A stretch of DNA of 9,440 nt, taken from the NCBI GenBank assembly GCA_016784825.1, contig JADHTT010000015.1:1-9440 (forward strand), read 5' to 3'. Below are positions 6,945 through 9,440 of this stretch, one piece after another; the first letter of the stretch is position 1, and every line of letters begins with the position of its first letter. This DNA is from Campylobacterales bacterium. Lineage in GTDB: Bacteria; Campylobacterota; Campylobacteria; Campylobacterales; Arcobacteraceae. The notes under the pieces are model-generated. The model saw only the letters and a list, made by a program, of their open reading frames with translations, made no database searches and was not told the origin of the DNA. The translations under genes were made by a program, and so were the position numbers.

Positions 6945-6965
6945 TGTTAACAATAAATTGACAAT
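6937..6965 (+). promoter_or_regulatory. Three tandem TTRACAAT boxes, candidate response-regulator operator
   Basis: TTGACAAT at 6937-6944, TTAACAAT at 6947-6954 and TTGACAAT at 6958-6965 repeat at 10 and 11 bp, that is, once per DNA turn on one face of the helix. This is the arrangement typical of OmpR/PhoB-family binding sites, and such a regulator is encoded 50-80 bp away. The middle copy is also part of a 12-bp palindrome, ATTGTTAACAAT (6943-6954). Because TTGACA equals the sigma-70 -35 consensus, part of the similarity could be promoter-related. Confidence 0.6.
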
Positions 6966-6972
6966 CTGTAGT

Positions 6973-6978
6973 TATAAT
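6973..6978 (+). promoter_or_regulatory. Candidate -10 box for the porin gene
   Basis: A perfect TATAAT lies 26 bp before the porin ATG. At 17 bp spacing the -35 position reads ACAATA, a poor match, as is common for Campylobacterota promoters. The third TTGACAAT box ends 7 bp upstream of this -10, so a bound regulator would touch RNA polymerase, either activating or blocking it. Confidence 0.5.
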
Positions 6979-7004
6979 TTTCAAAATTAAACTTTGGAGA
7001 GAAG

Positions 7005-8294
7005 ATGAAACGAGCAATTAAATGTTTAGCTTTAAGTTTAGTGGCAATATCAACACTACAAGCAGCAGACTTAAGTGGATTTGTAAAGTATATGAATGCA
7101 GGTGCACAAAATCAAGATAAAACAATAGATAAAGAATCAAGTGTGCTAGGTATTGAGCTTGGAATTAGTGAGCAGTTTAGCGATAAATTTAGTGGAAAGA
7201 TAACAGGTATGTCTGTAGAAGCACTAGGTGATGATAATAGTTGTAGAAGAATTATTGATTCAAAAGCATATAATAATCCAGATGGTTTTACTGTATTAGG
7301 AGAAGCATATATAAAATATGAAGATGATAATAGTGAGATAACTGTTGGTCGTCAAAAAATAAATACACCACTAATTGCTTCAAACCCAACTGGTATGACC
7401 TATCAAACACTTGTACTTTCTGGAACATTTGAAGCATTAAGATATCAAAAAGAACTAGATAGTGGTTCAATTGACTTTTCTATGATCTCAAAATATAAAC
7501 AAAGAACAAGCGATAAATTTTATGATTTAGGTGAGAATATCACAGGTAATACAACTGCTCTTGATATGGATTATGTTGCAATGCTTGGATATTCAAATAG
7601 TATAGATAAAAATACTGAATATCAATTATGGGCTTTAAAAGCTGAGAATTTAACAAATACATTTTATGGTGATATAAATTATAAAATGAAATCAAATGGG
7701 GTAAATATTGATTTTGCTATACAAGGTTTAGATCAAAGTATAGACTCAAATCAAAGAAATATTGTCACTACAGAGGCTACACAGCAACTAAATGAATCTA
7801 AAACTGTAGACGATTCAAGCTTGGTTGGTGCAAAAGTATCAGTATCTAAAAATGGATCTAAACTAATGTTAGCTGCTACAAAAACAGGAGATAATCAAAT
7901 TATCTTACCATGGGATGGTACACCTGCATTTACAAAGATATGTGTAACAAATGGTTTAACTAGATCAATTAAAGGTAAGGGATTAACAAACTATGCAGGA
8001 GCATATGCTGCAAATACAAATGCATTGAAATTAGCATATATTCAAGACTTTTCTAAATTTGGTGTATCAGGATTGAAAAGTGTAATAGCTTATGCAAAAT
8101 ATGATACAAAAGCTGCTACTGTTGATCAAAGTGATAAGATGATATATTTAACTTATGAGCTAGATGGAAAGCTAAAAGGATTAACAGCAACAGCAGCATA
8201 CACTAAAATAGACAATTTTAATGCAGATACATGGATAATAGAAGATGGCCAAGAATACGAACATTATAAACTTATACTAACTTATAGTTTTTAA
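7005..8294 (+). CDS. OprD-family outer-membrane porin
   Basis: This 429-residue protein has a signal peptide (1-20, ending STLQA) and alternating beta-strand pattern throughout, and it ends in LTYSF with the C-terminal phenylalanine required for outer-membrane insertion. Features recalling the Campylobacterota OprD-type porins are GEAYIKYEDDNSEITVGRQ (99-117) followed by KINTPL, the segment LPWDGTPAFTK (301-311), and the LAYIQDFSKFG-like strands near the end. It should form a channel for small solutes. Two cysteines survive in the mature protein (C80 and C313), both in likely loop regions, which is unusual for a porin and could form a disulfide. GGAG lies 5 nt upstream of the ATG. The gene is divergent from the two-component operon and 15 nt upstream of the double-NosL gene, so it probably serves the same pathway. 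The substrate cannot be told from the sequence. Confidence 0.88.
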   Translation: MKRAIKCLALSLVAISTLQAADLSGFVKYMNAGAQNQDKTIDKESSVLGIELGISEQFSDKFSGKITGMSVEALGDDNSCRRIIDSKAYNNPDGFTVLGEAYIKYEDDNSEITVGRQKINTPLIASNPTGMTYQTLVLSGTFEALRYQKELDSGSIDFSMISKYKQRTSDKFYDLGENITGNTTALDMDYVAMLGYSNSIDKNTEYQLWALKAENLTNTFYGDINYKMKSNGVNIDFAIQGLDQSIDSNQRNIVTTEATQQLNESKTVDDSSLVGAKVSVSKNGSKLMLAATKTGDNQIILPWDGTPAFTKICVTNGLTRSIKGKGLTNYAGAYAANTNALKLAYIQDFSKFGVSGLKSVIAYAKYDTKAATVDQSDKMIYLTYELDGKLKGLTATAAYTKIDNFNADTWIIEDGQEYEHYKLILTYSF

Positions 8295-8309
8295 AAAGAA
8301 GGAGCAAAG

Positions 8310-9410
8310 ATGAGGTTTTTTAAATATATTTTTATAGCTATTGTGGTAATTGGCCTACAGCTCAATGCCAATGAGTGGGTTGAGGACTGGGATAAAGAGG
8401 CAATAACAAAGCCAGTATTATTACAAAAAGGGAAAAGTCAACATTGGTGTCCCGTGTGTGCCATGAGTATTAAGAAGTTTTATAAAACTTCACATGCTGC
8501 AAAACTAGAAGATGGTACACAAAGACAGTATTGTAGTATGAGATGTTTGCTTGTTGACCATAAAGAGCATGGTGTTGATATGAATAGTGTTCAGTCTATT
8601 GATAACAAAACAGAGAAACTAATAGACTCAAAGGGTGCTTTTTATGTAGTGGATTCTGATATCCCAGGTACTATGAGTAAAGTGAGTAAATTAAGTTTTT
8701 CATCTAAAGATGATGCGAAAAAATTTATGGATGAATATGGAGGTCGGATAGAGGGTTTTGAAGAAGCTTTAAATATGGCAAGCTTATCTTTAAATAATGA
8801 TCTTGATATGATAATGCTAAAAAAGAATAAAAAAGTATATCCTATGGGTAAAAAAGTTTTTACTAAGATGTGTAATCAAGATATAGATCCAAGTAAATAT
8901 AATCAAATCAACCATCTAAAAGCCGATATTAAAAACAATAAACTATGTAAAGAATTAAACCCAAAACAGCTTCAAGTTGTATCACTGTATTTGTATGAAG
9001 TGGTAAGAGCAGGTAAATTAAAGCAAAGTGGCGATGTGATCATAGTGACTAAAGAGGAAAAATGTCCAGTGTGTGGAATGTATGTATATAAATATCCAAG
9101 ATGGGCAGCACAAATATTTTATACCAATCCAAATAAACACTTCTCATTTGATGGTGTTAAAGATTTAATGAAATATTACTTTACACATAAAGAAAATATT
9201 GAAAAAATATTAGTAACAGACTATTATTCACAAAAAACCATAGATGGTACAAAAGCATACTATGTTATTGGTAGTGATGTTTATGGACCAATGGGAAAAG
9301 AGTTTATTCCATTTGCCAATAAAAGTGATGCTAAAACTTTTATGCAAGATCATAAGGGTGAAATGGTAATGCAATTTCTTGATATAAATCAAGATTGTAA
9401 GATTTTTTAA
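8310..9410 (+). CDS. Secreted double-NosL-domain protein with degenerate cytochrome c-like linker
   Basis: This 366-residue protein has a signal peptide (about 1-20, ending LNA) without a lipobox, so it is probably periplasmic. NosL domain 1 carries WCPVCAM (C47, C50, M52) and QYCSMRC (C75, C79), and continues through a GTMSKVSKLSF stretch (120-130). NosL domain 2 carries KCPVCGM (C252, C255, M257), an HFSFDGVKDLM stretch and GPMGKEFIPF (326-335). Between them, residues about 175-233 look like a small cytochrome c fold (YPMGKKVFTKMC ... KQLQVVSLYLYE) in which the haem motif is gone: CNQDI (188-192) stands where CxxCH would be. The family binds Cu(I) for nitrous oxide reductase, so this is probably a two-site copper chaperone. 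AAGGAG lies 5 nt before the ATG, and the gene is co-transcribed with the porin (15-nt gap). I withhold the symbol nosL because there is no nosZ in view. Confidence 0.88.
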   Translation: MRFFKYIFIAIVVIGLQLNANEWVEDWDKEAITKPVLLQKGKSQHWCPVCAMSIKKFYKTSHAAKLEDGTQRQYCSMRCLLVDHKEHGVDMNSVQSIDNKTEKLIDSKGAFYVVDSDIPGTMSKVSKLSFSSKDDAKKFMDEYGGRIEGFEEALNMASLSLNNDLDMIMLKKNKKVYPMGKKVFTKMCNQDIDPSKYNQINHLKADIKNNKLCKELNPKQLQVVSLYLYEVVRAGKLKQSGDVIIVTKEEKCPVCGMYVYKYPRWAAQIFYTNPNKHFSFDGVKDLMKYYFTHKENIEKILVTDYYSQKTIDGTKAYYVIGSDVYGPMGKEFIPFANKSDAKTFMQDHKGEMVMQFLDINQDCKIF

Positions 9411-9440
9411 ACTATATTCTAGTAGAATAACTGAAATTAT

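Noticed and set aside
7288..7470. 60-residue open frame on the minus strand
   Set aside because: Antisense inside the porin gene, whose coding assignment is secure.
9415..9429. Possible hairpin TATTCT-AGT-AGAATA after the double-NosL gene
   Set aside because: Only a 6-bp AT-rich stem with no T-run in the visible sequence, so a terminator cannot be supported; the window ends too soon after it.

Overview
The window is very AT-rich, and its gene content points to a member of the Campylobacterota (Arcobacter/Sulfurimonas-like). The clues are an OprD-type outer-membrane porin ending in Phe, NosL-family proteins, and tightly packed genes with overlapping starts. Genus and species cannot be fixed from this sequence alone.

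Layout. A 116-bp divergent control region (6889-7004) separates two transcription units. Leftwards (minus strand) runs an essentially gapless run of ten genes: an OmpR-family response regulator, a histidine kinase with almost no periplasmic part, a membrane-anchored NosL-like protein, a COG2836/TauE-like membrane protein with a GHCxGMCGG motif, a 94-residue single-span protein, a MacB/LolE-type permease, its ATPase, an 8-span membrane protein with cysteines only in predicted periplasmic loops, a secreted three-cysteine protein, and a DUF4395 membrane protein that runs off the left edge. Neighbouring genes overlap by 1-14 nt or, at the last junction, are 3 nt apart, so the run probably forms one operon. 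Rightwards (plus strand) run an OprD-family porin and a secreted protein with two NosL domains flanking what looks like a haem-less cytochrome c fold.

How the parts may fit. NosL proteins bind Cu(I) in the periplasm, classically for maturation of nitrous oxide reductase. Here two different NosL-type proteins, a metal/thiol-motif membrane protein, a mechanotransmission-type ABC system and several periplasm-facing cysteine proteins sit on both sides of one two-component system. No nosZ, cytochrome oxidase or other obvious client enzyme is in the window. The simplest reading (inference) is a two-component-controlled envelope system that acquires or traffics copper, or handles periplasmic thiols, with the porin and double-NosL protein as a co-regulated partner unit. 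The control region carries three tandem TTRACAAT boxes at 10-11 bp spacing plus an inverted pair facing the regulator gene, the pattern expected for an OmpR-type regulator controlling both directions.
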